Assembly: GCA_003952965.2 (NCBI GenBank)
Contig: CM025849.1
Span: 810,325 to 874,324, forward strand
Reading direction: 5' to 3'
DNA from: Morella rubra
Lineage: Eukaryota; Streptophyta; Magnoliopsida; Fagales; Myricaceae
DNA: 64,000 bases
Notes under the pieces: model-generated
Seen by the model: the letters and a program-made list of their open reading frames with translations, nothing else
What the model was told of the DNA's origin: nothing
The model's database searches: none
Program-made: the position numbers and the translations under genes
Part shown: in pieces, positions 1 through 12,260 of the stretch
How the letters are laid out: each line of letters opens with the position of its first letter
Numbering within the stretch: position 1 is the first letter of the stretch

Positions 1-132
1 CATATCTCTCTTTTTTTGTGAGCCACATATCTCTCTTAAATTTTCAAATTTTGTGAGGGTCTACCACTATTTCCAACAGAATTGTCTCCCATTAGTATCA
101 AATTCAGCAGAATCAACGAAGATAGAACACAC

Positions 133-3032
133 CAGGCATAGAAACAGTGCCACCACAAAGTACAGTGTTTTCTAGAAGCTGCCGGTGGTTATCAGATGAC
201 ACTGTTGATATACTACGAACTAGCTGCTCAACAATGCCATGTGCCTCTAAGCCCAATAATGATGGTTGGAATAAAGCCTCACCAATATTATATTTTTCTC
301 TTCCAATTGTTATCACCTGAAACAATAAGCACATATTAAGTTTAGACATCTAACATGCTGAAGCTCCTAAACTCTATATAAAGATCATGAAGCAGAGATT
401 TGTTGAAGAGAGCAAAAATGAATTATGAAAGCATGCACCACTAATGGCAGGTTACATTTCAAATATAAATAGTGCACGTGACCTACACATGTTAGCAGTA
501 AGCTCGCTGTCTTCTTGGTTTCACAACTTTACCATTCCAGTATGCAATTTCATCAAGTGTTTCAGGTGTTCCGTAATTAATTTGAACTCAAAACATAATG
601 ATTGTTAGGAAAATGAATCGACCAAAAGCAAAACAGGTGTCGCGTAAGTAATTTGAACTCAAAACATAATGACTCTTAGGAAAATGGACCTACAAAAAGT
701 TATCCCGATATTGGCTAAGGTACAACTCAAACCACATTCCATTATAAGTCGGAGAAGTCTGAACACAAACCTGCCCATCGGAAGGGTATGCTTCTCTAGC
801 TGGCATGAATTTTTGGTCTTGTCATAAGCAAGTTCATCTTCAGCACAACATGAGTATTGCTCTTTTATTTTCTCGACATCAGACATGCTGATATTCACTA
901 GAGGATTGGATTTGCCAAGCTCTTGAGCCAGTAATTTTGTCAAATCAATACCTCCAACTTCAAATCTTCTAGAGGCAATGTGCTGAACTGCACCTTCAAT
1001 TACAGGCGCAATATCTGGTTATAGAGCAAGAAACACTTAGTTCAAATCATGGTTTTCTTTGACTGAGGATCACTGAGTTGCATATACACTCACTAGACTG
1101 CACATACAAATGCTCTAATGGCCATAAGCAAACCCTCCAATGATTGGACAAAAAATATTCTAGGAGTGATTTCACTTTCTATAACAATTCTCAACAAAGA
1201 TGTCAAAAAGCTCAGAGAAGGAAACCTTGTCAACCTGGCTCAGTATATCTAGAAAAAGCACGTTAGATTTTAAGGCATCTAAGCTAATGCTATCATCCTT
1301 TGATGTCTGTATTGAGGCAGCCAAGCCTCAACATACAACTTTTGTGCTCAAACACACAAAAGTAATCTCATGCCTTTGAACTGGGCTTTTATATGAAAAT
1401 TTTGCCACAGAAAAGAGAATATAAGGTGGAAAATTTCAGACTGGCAATCAAAATATTGAAATCATACTAATTTACACAGCTTTCACTTGCACTCAGCCTC
1501 CTAGGCTTAAAGATCCCAAAATAAGTTCCTTTCTGTATGATATATATACCTATCTTTCCATGACCAATGTCAACAGTGCACCCTGAGATACGTCCTACAG
1601 CATAAAGTGATAATACTGCTTGCTCTGATGCGTAAAAGCCTGATATGTTAAACGTTTCAAACATCAGCTGCACCAACTGTTCTCTGACAGACTGCAAAAA
1701 AAAAAATTACATAATATTTTTCCAGGGAAAAAAAAAGCTATGCAAAAGCAGAAACATGGGTCATTTGGTATTGGAAAATGGAAAATGGAAAATTCCAACA
1801 TAGTGCAAAGAAAAGGAAATAACTTCTCAAGTTTGGATCTCAATGGTTGTAAACTGCTTACTATGTCCACAAACCACATAAGCCACATAAACCCCCTCCC
1901 CCATTCCAACCAAAAGAAACCCAAACAGTTGCAGACGACGCACAACTTCTATCAAGTGAGTGCACATGCAGACTGAAATGTGGTCACAATCATTCATTAG
2001 TTCTTGGCAAGAGTTGAGATGCATGGGGGAAACTCTTAACGGCATTCCTACCGGTATGTACTGCTAATGATACCAAGTCAGAGAGTCATCAACATTGAAC
2101 ATGTAGCAAGAATACCGACTTTGAAATTAGATAAAACCAATGCAAATAATGAGCATACTAGTAATAAGAACAGAAAAGTTAATGGATCACTTCCTAAATA
2201 TAAACTAACATGATCTTCCAATAATGCCACCTCTCTGCATCATAATTTTCTAACTAACAAACCCTCAGTTTGATTAGAAACAAGGATGCTAACCTTGGGG
2301 GTAGCAAGTGGATCTGTAAATAATATTTGTCCTTCATTGCCAATCTCCCATCCAAGGCCAGTATACAGAACGTGGTTTAACAGATCTTCCATAGCATCCC
2401 AGTCTCTTACAAAACCTCGCACAACCGGTTCAACAGCAATATCCTCACTGACAGCACTATCAGCCACCGATCCATCTTCAAGCATCCGTTTCATTTGGGT
2501 GGGAATTATCTAAATCACATAGAAAACGTTAAGATGTCTCAAGGACATATCAGTACTCATTACACGAAGACCTCCCATAAATGCCACCCATTCGCAATAT
2601 CGACTTTTGTTTCTAGCCCTCAATTATCCAAGCAACCAAACAGAAGTAAAACAATAGCACGCTCAAACCAACACTAAAGCTTACTGCTTTCCCCTCTTAT
2701 CAACATGAAAACCAGAAATTTTATTTTCTTCCGTCTCTTTATCTCTAAGAAATCAAACCTTCTCACATGAATTTCACTTATTACGTTTTCATTTCACTTT
2801 AATCAATTCTACCGGAGAAGAACTCGCTCAACTACGCCCTAATACAACATGAAACATCACCTGTCAACTACTTTTCTTTCTGTTTTCTTTTCTAGAGTCT
2901 CTCTCAGCAACCAGACAGGGAGGAAGAAACAAATAATGTGGTGTAAGCTTTTACCATAGAGGGAGCCTGATCGGGAATTGCGGGTCCAGCTTTGAGGAGC
3001 TTGGAGCCGGCGTCGACCACCGCGGCCTCCAT
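133..3032 (-). CDS. ARP7: Actin-related protein 7, partial, with apparent frameshift
   Basis: Nuclear actin-related protein; in Arabidopsis ARP7 is a subunit of SWI/SNF-type chromatin remodelling complexes and is essential. Five exons are visible: 3032-2955, 2509-2294, 1691-1550, 1014-771 and 316-133, all with GT..AG introns; the 3' exon(s) lie beyond base 1. The start MEAAVVDAGSKLLKAGPAIP matches the family N-terminus. Exon 2 carries RDWDAMEDLL and GLGWEIGNEG, exon 3 EQAVLSLYAVGRISGCTVD, exon 4 MSDVEKIKEQY, and exon 5 NIGEALFQPSLLGLE and ENTVLCGGT. The protein is close to Arabidopsis ARP7 as I recall it. Oddity: near 779 the end of exon 4 reads CCG-ATG-GGC-AG where the family has P-D-G-Q (CCG-GAT-GGG-CAG). 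One G seems missing, so joining to exon 5 gives an immediate TGA. Either the allele is broken or a base was miscalled. Family assignment is firm; functionality is uncertain. Confidence 0.93.
563..691. repeat. Tandem duplication in ARP7 intron 4
   Basis: Two similar copies of about 58-60 bases (563-623 and 634-691, period 71) share the core tttgaactcaaaacataatg. They lie wholly inside the intron between exons 4 and 5 and do not touch splice sites. Confidence 0.85.
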
Positions 3033-3749
3033 CGTCTTCCTTGAGCTCAAAACCAAAACAAAACCCTAGCTTTCGAGCACAAAGATATACCTATATATCT
3101 TCGTAAGCAATGGGATAGCTTTGGAGCTGAAGCTCAGAGTTTGCGAAGTGAGAAAACCCAATGCCTCAAGTCTCGAAGCTCGCAAAGTCTCGACCTTTTC
3201 ATCGTTAGCGGGCTGAGAGCCATTTGAATCTACCAGTAGTCTAGTATTTATTCTCTTAGAAAACAAAAAAGACGAGTATTTATTCTTCGGTAGACGCCTT
3301 TCTTTTAGAAAGAAGAATTTATCATAACACAGACAACATTAAAATTATTAGCAGCAAAAGTAATGCTTTAATTGTTTTTTTTAGGAAATAATAATACTTT
3401 AATTGTTGGCCCTAATAATTTCTTTTTTTGAATATTATTTTGATTTCTTAAATAGCTACTACCTCATCATTAAAATTTTAAACTTCTTGGAATAATCTCC
3501 TAGTCTATTTCCTGAGATATTTATCCAATATTTAGTTTGTTATTTCTCAGGAAAACTCCTATGAATTATATTTTCAACGATTAAAAAGTTTCTGGAACAT
3601 TCCAAGTTCACTTTGAAATGGTTAGAATGAAGTCAAATGGTTAAAAAAGAAGAAAAGAGGAAGGAGAAAAGGTATACAACAAAATGGTAATCATAATCCA
3701 TCTAGTATTTGCCAAAACCAAGTTTCATATACACAGCAAAGAACTCATT
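3033..3749. other. Intergenic: ARP7 5' leader/promoter and 3' end of next gene
   Basis: No coding signal. The segment next to ARP7 (3033-3300) is moderately GC-rich and probably holds its 5' UTR and promoter. From 3300 to 3700 the DNA is AT-rich. The segment adjoining 3750 is probably the 3' UTR of the gene to the right. No TATA box or polyadenylation signal could be assigned with confidence. Confidence 0.4.
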
Positions 3750-6700
3750 TCATATTAGACTCGATGGAAACACTTCATGGCTGGAGCATGTAGGATAATC
3801 CTGATAATCCTGCAGGCTTTCACCCTCAATGATCAAAGGCACATCCATTAAATTACAGTAGTTCAGATCCAGTGAAACATTCCCATCGGTTGCAGGAGCC
3901 GAGGGTTCAACATCCTGCACTAATATTAAGTTGCATTTTTTGGCAATTGGGGAATCATCATCTGTATCATCGATGCAAGGAGGGTCAACAGTTGATTCCT
4001 GCACATCAGCCAACAGGTCTTCGAGGAGAACTGCCTTGGCATTGGAATTTTCGTTAGTTGCAAATTTCACATCCAGGACTGGAATCCTGAAATCCACTAC
4101 AGAAGAAGCACAAGAAAATTCAAGAACTTTCTGCAGAATGTCGAACCCAGATTTTGTTTGTTCTGTAGCAGCAACAAATTCACAGCTTGCAACACCATCT
4201 TCCTGGCTGGTAACATTTTCCGTCGGATATGAAGGCATATGGTTTGGAGTATCAGCATTATCAGGAACTGAAACATTGGTAATCTGATTGCTCACTTCTT
4301 CATTTATGCTTTCCTCTGATTTGTGACTGGAATCTGTTCTTTCCATATCTGGTCCAACTACAGTGTCAACTCCTGTGGTCTGACAATCACCTGCTCCTCC
4401 TGCACACTGCCGACAGTCTTTGTCACCTCCATCAGCTGTCTTCTCAGAGCAATCATCATTATGAGATCTTGTTGCACTCTCTTCACCCTCTAAACAAGTA
4501 TTGGATGAAGTTGAATCCGTCGTGCACACTGTTGCATCTGTTTCATAGCGAGCAACTGACTGATCTATAGCTATTTCACATTGAACTCCAGGTGAAGCTT
4601 TCTTATCATCATTTTCATCTTCTTCATTCAAAAACTCAGGAGCTTTAAATGCGATCGTTTGAGTATATTTTGAAGGCTGGATTGAAGATGAAGATATGAA
4701 TCCTGCAAGTGCAGATGCTAGAGCATCATCAATCGACAAAACTTGCCTTTGTTTATCCTGGAAAGAATCAGTCACTGAGTCTGACGCAAAATTTTCTTCT
4801 GCATCTTCACTATTTGAAAAATCAGGAGCAGTAACTACAAGACTTGGAAGTAACTGAGTAGCATTCATTGGATCACGCACATCATAAGGAGGGACTGAGA
4901 TAACACCTGAATGAAAATCCTTCTTATCTGATCCAAATGACCCACCATTTGGATAATCACTTCCACTGTTATAAAAGGAGTTGGAATCTGATCCATTGCA
5001 AGAAAATTCAGGAGCACAAATTCTCAAGCAAGATGGCAATTCAGAATTATGTGATTTCTTCAACAGTACTTCAATTTGCTGCTCTACCCTCTGGAGTCTT
5101 GACTCGATGCTATTAATGGGCTTTAGCATGTTTTCTTCAAATCTCAAACAAAGATCTTCTATTCTGCCCATTCGAGAAACAAGCTGGTCCATGGCTCTTT
5201 CAAGATGACCAGTTGACTGGTAATCAGGCTTGTTTTCTGAAATAGGAACTTGTGAAAAATTCTCCAACTGCGCTGGACATGCAATGGAACCAGAACCGTT
5301 AACTTTTTGCCACTTTACTTCTAGATGATCACTTCTGTTAGAATTTCCTTCCTGCTGAATTTCAGTGGCAAAGTTCATCGGATCAGTAGATCTTGACTCA
5401 TACTCGGGGAGTTTTTGCTTTTCCCTTGTATCAGTACTAGGCTTAGTAGTCTTAGATAACTGCAAAAGGGTAGGTACAAGCATAGCCATTAGAGAACTTC
5501 CAGATGAGTTTTCCACCGGACCCCCTCGATCTTCGGAGTCATCTGAATCAACAGGTTCAGCAAACACATATACTTCATCAACAAAAACAAAGCCTTTGCT
5601 CTCATGTGATAGCAGACGAAGGGTGAGGGATCTGCAAGGACTTCCATCAGTGATCTCTGCTGTAGCCTCATAAAACTCCTGAAATTTTAAGGTTAAGAAA
5701 AAGTAAATAATTGGAGAAAAATAAAAGAAAAAAGAGAAAAAACACAGCCAGGTGTGTGGGCACCCCCTCCTGGAGTGTGTGTGTGTGTGTGTGTTGGGGG
5801 AAGGGAAGAAGGGCTCAGATAGTCATTATTCTGGGCACTCCTCTTGGTAGTATCCCCTTCTAGATGTGGAGAAGTGAGCTAGCAGATAAAGAGAAATTCA
5901 CTAAAACCTCCCCTAGTGATTGCCAAATACTAATATCTACCTCCAATTTTTTGAAAGTACACTTCCATCTATGATAAAAGATACCATAAATAGAAGATGA
6001 AGATCATTGATTCTACTTCATTCTTTTTGCAATAACAATACTTCTGCTTGCTTTTGCAACAAAAAAAAAGGTTAAAGTATATTGTTCATCCTACACCTCC
6101 TCTTCTTTCTCTGACCATAACATTTCCATTCCTTTGATCTACTAGTCCTAACTCTTCAAGCCCCAAAAGACAGCACTGCAACCCAAAACTAACAAGATTC
6201 CATCTGCTAATACAAATCTCCAATCCACACCAGTACTAAACCAAACCAGATTCCACCTGATGATCTAATCCCTAAAGAAAACAACCACCATGCTTCAATT
6301 TCAGCAATGAGTGTCGGCTATTCTAGATCGGCTTCTGCTGCCATTCTATGGGATGGCCTTCAGCAGGGGCGGAGGGAGCCAGGTGGCCCCTCCAAAAGTT
6401 TTGTGAAATTTTTTTAGTATATATATTTAGAGGCTTGACTGAAAAAATTTACAATTGGCCAAAATTTAAATTTCTTTTTGGTCCCCCCAAATTAAAGTCC
6501 ACAACATTTAAAAAATTGCTAAAACCAACACATCATAGGTGAAATCCAAAATTTTCTTATTATTTATGTCAAGCACTACAACAAGAAACTCAACACATTT
6601 TAAATGTTATGCATTTGGTCAAAACTACAAAAAGGAGTTGAGAGAAAATGGTTGGGATGCCTTTTTTGGGAATGTGAAGTCATTTTGTAAAAAACATGAT

Positions 6701-9387
6701 ATTGAAGTTCCTAATATAAAAGCTTTGTACAAGTCAGGTCGAGCTAGGTCTCAGAGTCAACGAGATCATGTTACAATTGAGCACCATTATCGAATTGACA
6801 TATGTGGCTGCAATTGACTCTGAACTAAACAGCAGGTTTAATAAAAAAGCAACAGAACATTCTTAGCTCAACCTTGGAGGCATCTGATGATATTTGTATT
6901 GTTGAGAAGATTTTACATAAGAAAAGATTTAGTTGAGATATCAATTGCAAACCTTTAAGTGTGATGTCGTTTGTCTACAATTTCTGAAAACGATCAAAGA
7001 TGATTGATGTTGATTCGTCAAATTTCAACAGCTACTACAGAGCTTTTTCAGGAAAATTTAATGAAAATGAATTTCTTGCAAATGGTTATCTCTGCAACTG
7101 TTAGCACATAAATGTTAATAGCGAGCTCCACCTTTAGTACACAATCAAGTAGATAAGATAAATTTTGTGTACCTATTTTTAGTTCTAAATCAAGGTTAAC
7201 TTATAACAAAATACCGTTGCAAATTTTTTATGTTCATAATATTATTTAATTAGACATGAGCCTTCAAAAGCAGGGAGTCTCTGATCTGCACTTCCCTTTG
7301 GTTCATGTCATTTTAGATTTTATTTTTCCAGCCCCATTCTATGATGGCAAATTAACAGAATACACTTAAATGTATGCCTTTCGTAAAACTTAAGGGAAGT
7401 CCAAGTAGTTTTCCGTATAGAAGGCAGTGTGTATTTGTTTGAAAAATCCAAGGTCAGACCGTCAAAGTAATTTCCCCAAGTATAATTAACCGAAAGAATG
7501 CATCATCAGTTGATTCTATAATTTTCACTTCTAATCTATTTTGCCTTTACCATAGGCTAGGACATTCCTTTCTTTCTTTTTTTTCCCCTTTGTATCAGAA
7601 GCCCATATACATCTCATCAAGTTATATACATCAAAACATTATGGTCACCATTCAAGAACTCGAAACAAGGACAGAAAGAGCTTTGCTTGAGTAAGTACAT
7701 GGGTAGTCATTACAGTACCTGTTTGCTTCTCTCTGTGATGCTATCGGCTTTTGATGGCAAAGAGAAGTTTTTGTTCTCAGCCACAGCAGCATTAGGGACT
7801 TTCACTTCAACCCAGTCATCTTCACTGGAGGTCAAATTACTTCCACTTTTTGAATCTTCTTCCGTTATATCTTTATCAATCTCACTATGATTGGCAGAAA
7901 CAAGTTCTTCAATTTTGGCTGTGAGAACTCCTTCATCTCTAAGAGCAATGCCACAGCGAACGGTACAGAGATACTCACCGTCACTCTCTAGACCAGAATG
8001 ATAGTATATCTCATAAACTCGAGCAGTACTTCGAACGTAAACCTGCCTGACCTCATGCTTTTGTGTAAAATCAACTGTGACAGAAGAATTCTTTATTATT
8101 TATCAAAAAAAAAAGACAGAAGAATTCTTTATTATTTCCAAGTATAGTGTGTAAACCAAGAGCTACTTAATAAATGGTCTGATAAATAAACATTTTAACA
8201 GAAATCACTTTCAATATGATATATGATAGGAAAGAGATTAAGGATAACATTTTAGTTAATATACCACACGTAGAAGATTTCTATAATATTCCTATAGACT
8301 TGGTTGAAACCATCTGTTTGGAATTCAAGTAGATGGAAAATACCAATATTAAAATCACATCAGTAAAAAAAATGGAAATTTTGTAGTACATGATTGGTAG
8401 CAATATAGATTGGTCCGGATCATGGACCAGGGCACCAAAACATGGCAACATCAATATACTGACTCAACAAATCCTTTGGCTTTAGAAATTCATGGGTGGC
8501 ATACCACATACATTGTGGAAACCTAAGCTAATTCCACAAGACAAGCCTCACTAGTTTTGTTTAGCCATGAGAAATGGTTCTTCATGCTTTCTTATGTTCT
8601 ACACTGAACTTTCCAAAATTCTTGTCCGGATATAAATTGCTCCTATACACTCGCATGACTCAAAGAAACGGCGCACACATCCAAAAATAAATTGAGTCAA
8701 ATCTGCAATAATTTCACCTACTGTTCACGCAATCACCGAGACCTACTATGTTCTTGGATATACCCAAGTGCGTCTGATTGCTACGAAAAATCTGGGACCC
8801 ACTTACACGTAATCCTCTACTGAACTAAACATAATTCTCATGCATTTTGGATACCTAATAAAAAAGCACAGAATAAGCTCGGCAAATCTATTTCTCTTTT
8901 CCTCCGTTTTCTCAAGAGCCAAACAGAAGGAGAAAAGGGGGGGACTTTTTTGCAACTATAAATTCACAAATTCTATTCAACTTTCTTTCTTAGGTACAAA
9001 TAATACAGATATGAGATAACAATACGTTAGGGTAAAATACTCCGAGCTTGTACGAACCGAGATGGCGAAAGATAACTCCTTTTCTCGTAAAAAAAAAATC
9101 TCCCGGAAATATTCCGATAGAAACAAACGGAGGAGAAAAGAAACGAATTTCTAGAACTTACTTTTGATCTCGCAAGGGCCAGAATCCGGTGAGGAAGGGC
9201 GCAGAATAAGAGGGGACTTAGAAGTGGTTGAATTGGCTGTGGTATTCTCCTCCTCCTCCTGGACCTCCTCGTCGATCGGAGAAAGAGAGGACTCGAAAGA
9301 AAGGGAATTTAATAGAGAGCCACCAGCGACAGTCCAGTTCGTTGAAGAGCTACATGAAGTCGCTGAGCTAGTTTTTTCCAAATCCAT
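3750..9387 (-). CDS. Conserved plant protein of unknown function, 3 exons, 836 aa
   Basis: Exons 9387-9162, 8074-7719 and 5678-3750 join in frame with GT..AG introns (1087 and 2040 bases) to 836 codons plus stop. Residues 1-75 are Ser/Thr/Glu-rich. Residues 76-230 hold two beta-strand-like segments, VRQVYVRSTARVYEIYY and the exon 3 start EFYEATAEI..SLTLRLLS, followed by GFVFVDEVYVFAEP. This pattern resembles a galactose-binding-like beta sandwich, and I suspect but cannot prove a relation to PAAT/C10orf88-like proteins. Residues about 350-405 are a probable coiled coil (LVSRMGRIEDLCLRFEENML). The rest is acidic and probably disordered, with an AP(E/D)F motif followed by an acidic stretch three times (near residues 416, 480 and 542) and the segment SIDDALASALAGF. 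No signal peptide or membrane segment is seen. The first exon exists a second time at 11602-11824. Gene structure is well supported; function is unknown. Confidence 0.85.
5775..5794. repeat. (GT)10 microsatellite in intron 2
   Basis: Uninterrupted GT dinucleotide run inside intron 2 of the 3750-9387 gene, flanked by C-rich and G-rich stretches. Likely length-polymorphic. Confidence 0.9.
6351..7333 (+). mobile_element. hAT-type DNA transposon relic (ZMYM1-like transposase remnants)
   Basis: Inserted in intron 2 of the 3750-9387 gene, opposite to the gene. After a 5' stretch starting near CAGGGGCGGAG (6364), which resembles plant hAT ends, come transposase pieces: 6539-6817 with AFFGNVKSFCKKHDIEVPN and LYKSGRARSQ, then a frame-shifted continuation LTYVAAIDSELNSRFNKKA to about 6870. 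A fragment with STATTE near 7020-7080 matches the start of the hAT C-terminal dimerisation region. Most of the middle of the protein is missing and stops are frequent, so the copy is dead. The 10-mer ccattctatg occurs at 6341-6350 and 7334-7343, close to both ends, and may include the 8-bp target duplication. Confidence 0.75.
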
Positions 9388-9768
9388 CGTTTTTCGCTGC
9401 GTTGGAGATCAGTGTCCGTAATTCCGACTCTCAGAGCGAAGACGCTTTCCTGGTTCCGAGTTAAATCGCAATTTAGAAAGGTTTTTCGGGGAATTCCCTA
9501 TACGCACAAAATATAATTCTGTTTTTTTCAGCATAAAATATATTATGGTCGTATCATACACGCAGCCTGTCATATGGTAATTTTGGTCGTACAATACACG
9601 CTAAGAAGCATTTGTAAGGTAATTGTATTTTACATTTGTAATAATGGGCCGCTGGCCCAACCAGCTCGTTTAGCCCAATCTCGAAAAAATAATAGGCTTA
9701 TACTCGATGGTTGGAAGGACTTTCTTAATTAGAAGAATCGTATTTAAAAGTGTACGTGAATTTAAATT

Positions 9769-10047
9769 CTATTCCCTGTAATAAGTCTTTGACTTACCAT
9801 TTTGATTGAGGCCATTTCTAGAATCTGACCAATCTCTCCTATTTGGCCTTATGGTAAGATTCTCTCTAAGTGGTGAGTCAGAGGAAAATAGGTCATTGGA
9901 GGGCCACCAGCCAATAGCCATCCAAGATGCTATCCTCAAAATAAATGTACCAGTAACCATGTGACACGTAGGACAATATATCCTGGTGGGAACTTTTTGC
10001 ATCAAAACCTCTGATTGTTCTGAGTTAGAAGTTGAGGACCCAACCAT
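9769..10047 (-). other. Unassigned 92-codon open frame between the two genes
   Basis: An open frame with a CPTC pattern and a Trp-rich hydrophobic stretch lies downstream of the spare synthase exons. It recurs in copy 2 (12366-12698) with a different C-terminus because of a 178-bp insertion. I recognise no family; it may simply be 3' UTR or intergenic sequence. Confidence 0.2.
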
Positions 10048-10315
10048 TATTCGAGGTTACTAATCAAGACGCAGTCCTTGGGCTAAAATTTTGGGCCTCT
10101 CTCAAGGGGGCCCATCGTCCAAGCCTCTCAAGACCTTTTTTACATATGAATTCTTGAATCCCAACCCAATGGCATTTTGCAAATAAACATTCATTCTAAA
10201 TGCAAGAAATTTCAAATATGCAGATTGTTGACATAAATTTGATTACTCCCAGATGAATTATGCTGAGTACAAAATATAACCAATCGCAATTATGAATTCA
10301 AAATAAATCTGCAAA

Positions 10316-10673
10316 TTAAGCATATTGTAGCTCCTGTTCTGCTCCCATTTCATATGGGGGCGGAAGCAAATTAGGGATATCTGTAAACAGGTGATCACGA
10401 CCAGCTGGTGGCTCCGCAACAGGGGAATCCAAAACAGAGTCGGGAATCGCCACGAGGGTTTCCTCAAAAAATGATTTGATCGACTACAAGGTTTTAAAAC
10501 TTTTGTGAGAAACTTCCAAGGAAAAGAACCAAAGAAAAAGAACTTCGTTGTCCTAGGTACTGATCTACTTGGGTTTATTTCAGAAGACATACCGTGCAAT
10601 GTTGGAAAGCAGCATCAGCTTTGCGCTTCCACACACCATTCCCAGGCTCCGCATGGAAAAGATGAAGTAATGG
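10316..10673 (-). pseudogene. Orphan copy of the last two dihydrouridine synthase exons
   Basis: Exon 10673-10593 (81 bases) and exon 10483-10316 (168 bases, ending in TAA) have the same lengths, splice sites and frame as exons 11 and 12 of the synthase at 12967-18297, exactly 2651 bases away for the terminal exon. Both still read through. Residue change: P-L-L-H here versus P-I-L-H in the proximal copy. Without exons 1-10 it cannot encode an enzyme alone, but it could act as an alternative downstream 3' end. No fusion to a new promoter is visible. Confidence 0.88.
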
Positions 10674-11601
10674 CTGCAACACTGTGACAGAAGAATTCTT
10701 TAGAATGTGTCCAAGAGCTACTTAATAAATGGTCTGATAAATAAACATTTTAACAGCACTTTCAATATGATATATGATAGGAAAGAGATTAAGGATAACA
10801 TTTTAGTTAATATACCACACGTTTCTAGTAGACTTGGTTGAAACCATCTGTTTGGAATTCATAGATGGAAAATACGTAAAGGAAATTTTGTAACATGATT
10901 GGTAGCAATATAGAATCATGGACCAGGGCACCAAAACATGGCAGTGGCTTTAGAAATTCATGGGTGGCATACCACATACATTGTGGAAACCTGGATCACT
11001 TTTTGTTTAGCCATGAGAAATGGTTCTTCATGCTTTCTTATGTTCTACACTGAACTTTCCAAAATTCTTGTCCGGATATAAATTGCTCCTATACACTCGC
11101 ATGACTGCGGCGCACACATCCAAAAATAAATTGAGTCAAATCTGCAATAATTTCACCTACTGTTCACGCAATCACCGATCCTACTATGTTCTTGGATATA
11201 CCCAAGTGCGTCTGATTGCTACAAAAAATCTGGGACCCACTTACACGTAATCCTCTACTGAACTAAACATAATTCTCATGCATTTTGGATACCTAATAAA
11301 AAAGCACAGAATAAGCTCGGCAAATCTATTTCTCTTTTCCTCCGTTTTCTCAAGAGCCAAACAGAAGGAGAAAAGGGGGGGACTTTTTTGCAACTATAAA
11401 TTCACAAATTCTATTCAACTTTCTTTCTTAGGTACAAATAATACAGATATGAGATAACAATACGTTAGGGTAAAATACTCCGAGCTTGTACGAACCGAGA
11501 TGGCGAAAGATAACTCCTTTTCTCGTAAAAAAAAAATCTCCCGGAAATATTCCGATAGAAACAAACGGAGGAGCAAAGAAACAAATTTTTCTAGAACTTA
11601 C

Positions 11602-11824
11602 TTTTGATCTCGCAAGGGCCGGAATCCGGTGAGGAAGGGCGCAGAATAAGAGGGGACTTAGAAGTGGTTGAATTGGCTGTGGTATTCTCTTCCTCCTGGA
11701 CCTCCTCGTCGATCGGAGAAAGAGAGGACTCGAAAGAAAGGGAATTTAATAGAGAGCCACCAGCGACAGTCCAGTTCGTTGAAGAGCTACATGAAGTCGC
11801 TGAGCTAGTTTTTTCCAAATCCAT
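11602..11824 (-). pseudogene. Orphan copy of exon 1 of the unknown-function gene
   Basis: Same ATG context, same donor (AAAA|GTAAGT) and same reading frame as 9162-9387, but 3 bases shorter because one Glu codon is missing in the acidic run. It is cut off from exon 2 by the whole first copy. It keeps an identical upstream region and could serve as a distal alternative promoter and first exon. An open frame runs on upstream of the ATG to 12031. Confidence 0.85.
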
Positions 11825-12260
11825 CGTTTTTCGCTGCGTTGGAGATCGGTGTCCGTAATTCCGACTCTCAGAGCGAAGGCGCTTTCTTGGTTCCGAGTTA
11901 AATCGCAATTTAGAGAGGTTTTTCGGGGAATTCCCTATACGCACAAAATATAATTCTGTTTTTTTCAGCATAAAATATATTATGGTCGTATCATACACGC
12001 AGCCTGTCATATGGTAATTTTGGTCGTACAATACACGCTAAGAAGCATTTGTAAGGTAATTGTATTTTACATTTGTAATAATGGGCCGCTGGCCCAACCA
12101 GCTCGTTTAGCCAAATCTTGAAAAAAATAATAGGCTTATACTCAATAGTTGGAAAGACGTACTTTATTAATTAAAAGAATTTACTAATTAGAAGAGTCGT
12201 ATTTAAAAGTGTACGTGAATTTGAATTCTATTCCCTGTAATAAGTCTTTGACTTACCATT

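Larger units (their letters stand above)
8077..10680. repeat. Tandem duplication, copy 1 (2.6 kb)
   Basis: Homologous end to end with 10681-13322. The left edge lies at the exon 2 acceptor of the unknown-function gene (actgtgacagaagaattc), the right edge at the acceptor side of a dihydrouridine synthase exon (10673). This copy supplies the exon 1 and promoter that the unknown-function gene uses as its nearest first exon (9162-9387), and holds a spare copy of the last two synthase exons. Most of its length is nearly identical to copy 2. Confidence 0.92.

Noticed and set aside
1664..2045. Cys/Phe/Val-rich frames in ARP7 intron 2
   Set aside because: No family resemblance and located inside an intron.
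3872..5673. Plus-strand open frames opposite exon 3 of the unknown-function gene
   Set aside because: Antisense shadows; the minus-strand frame has splice sites and protein-like composition.
9164..9421. Plus-strand frame opposite exon 1 (and 11604-11858)
   Set aside because: Shadow of the Ser/Glu-rich first exon; no start context or splice support.
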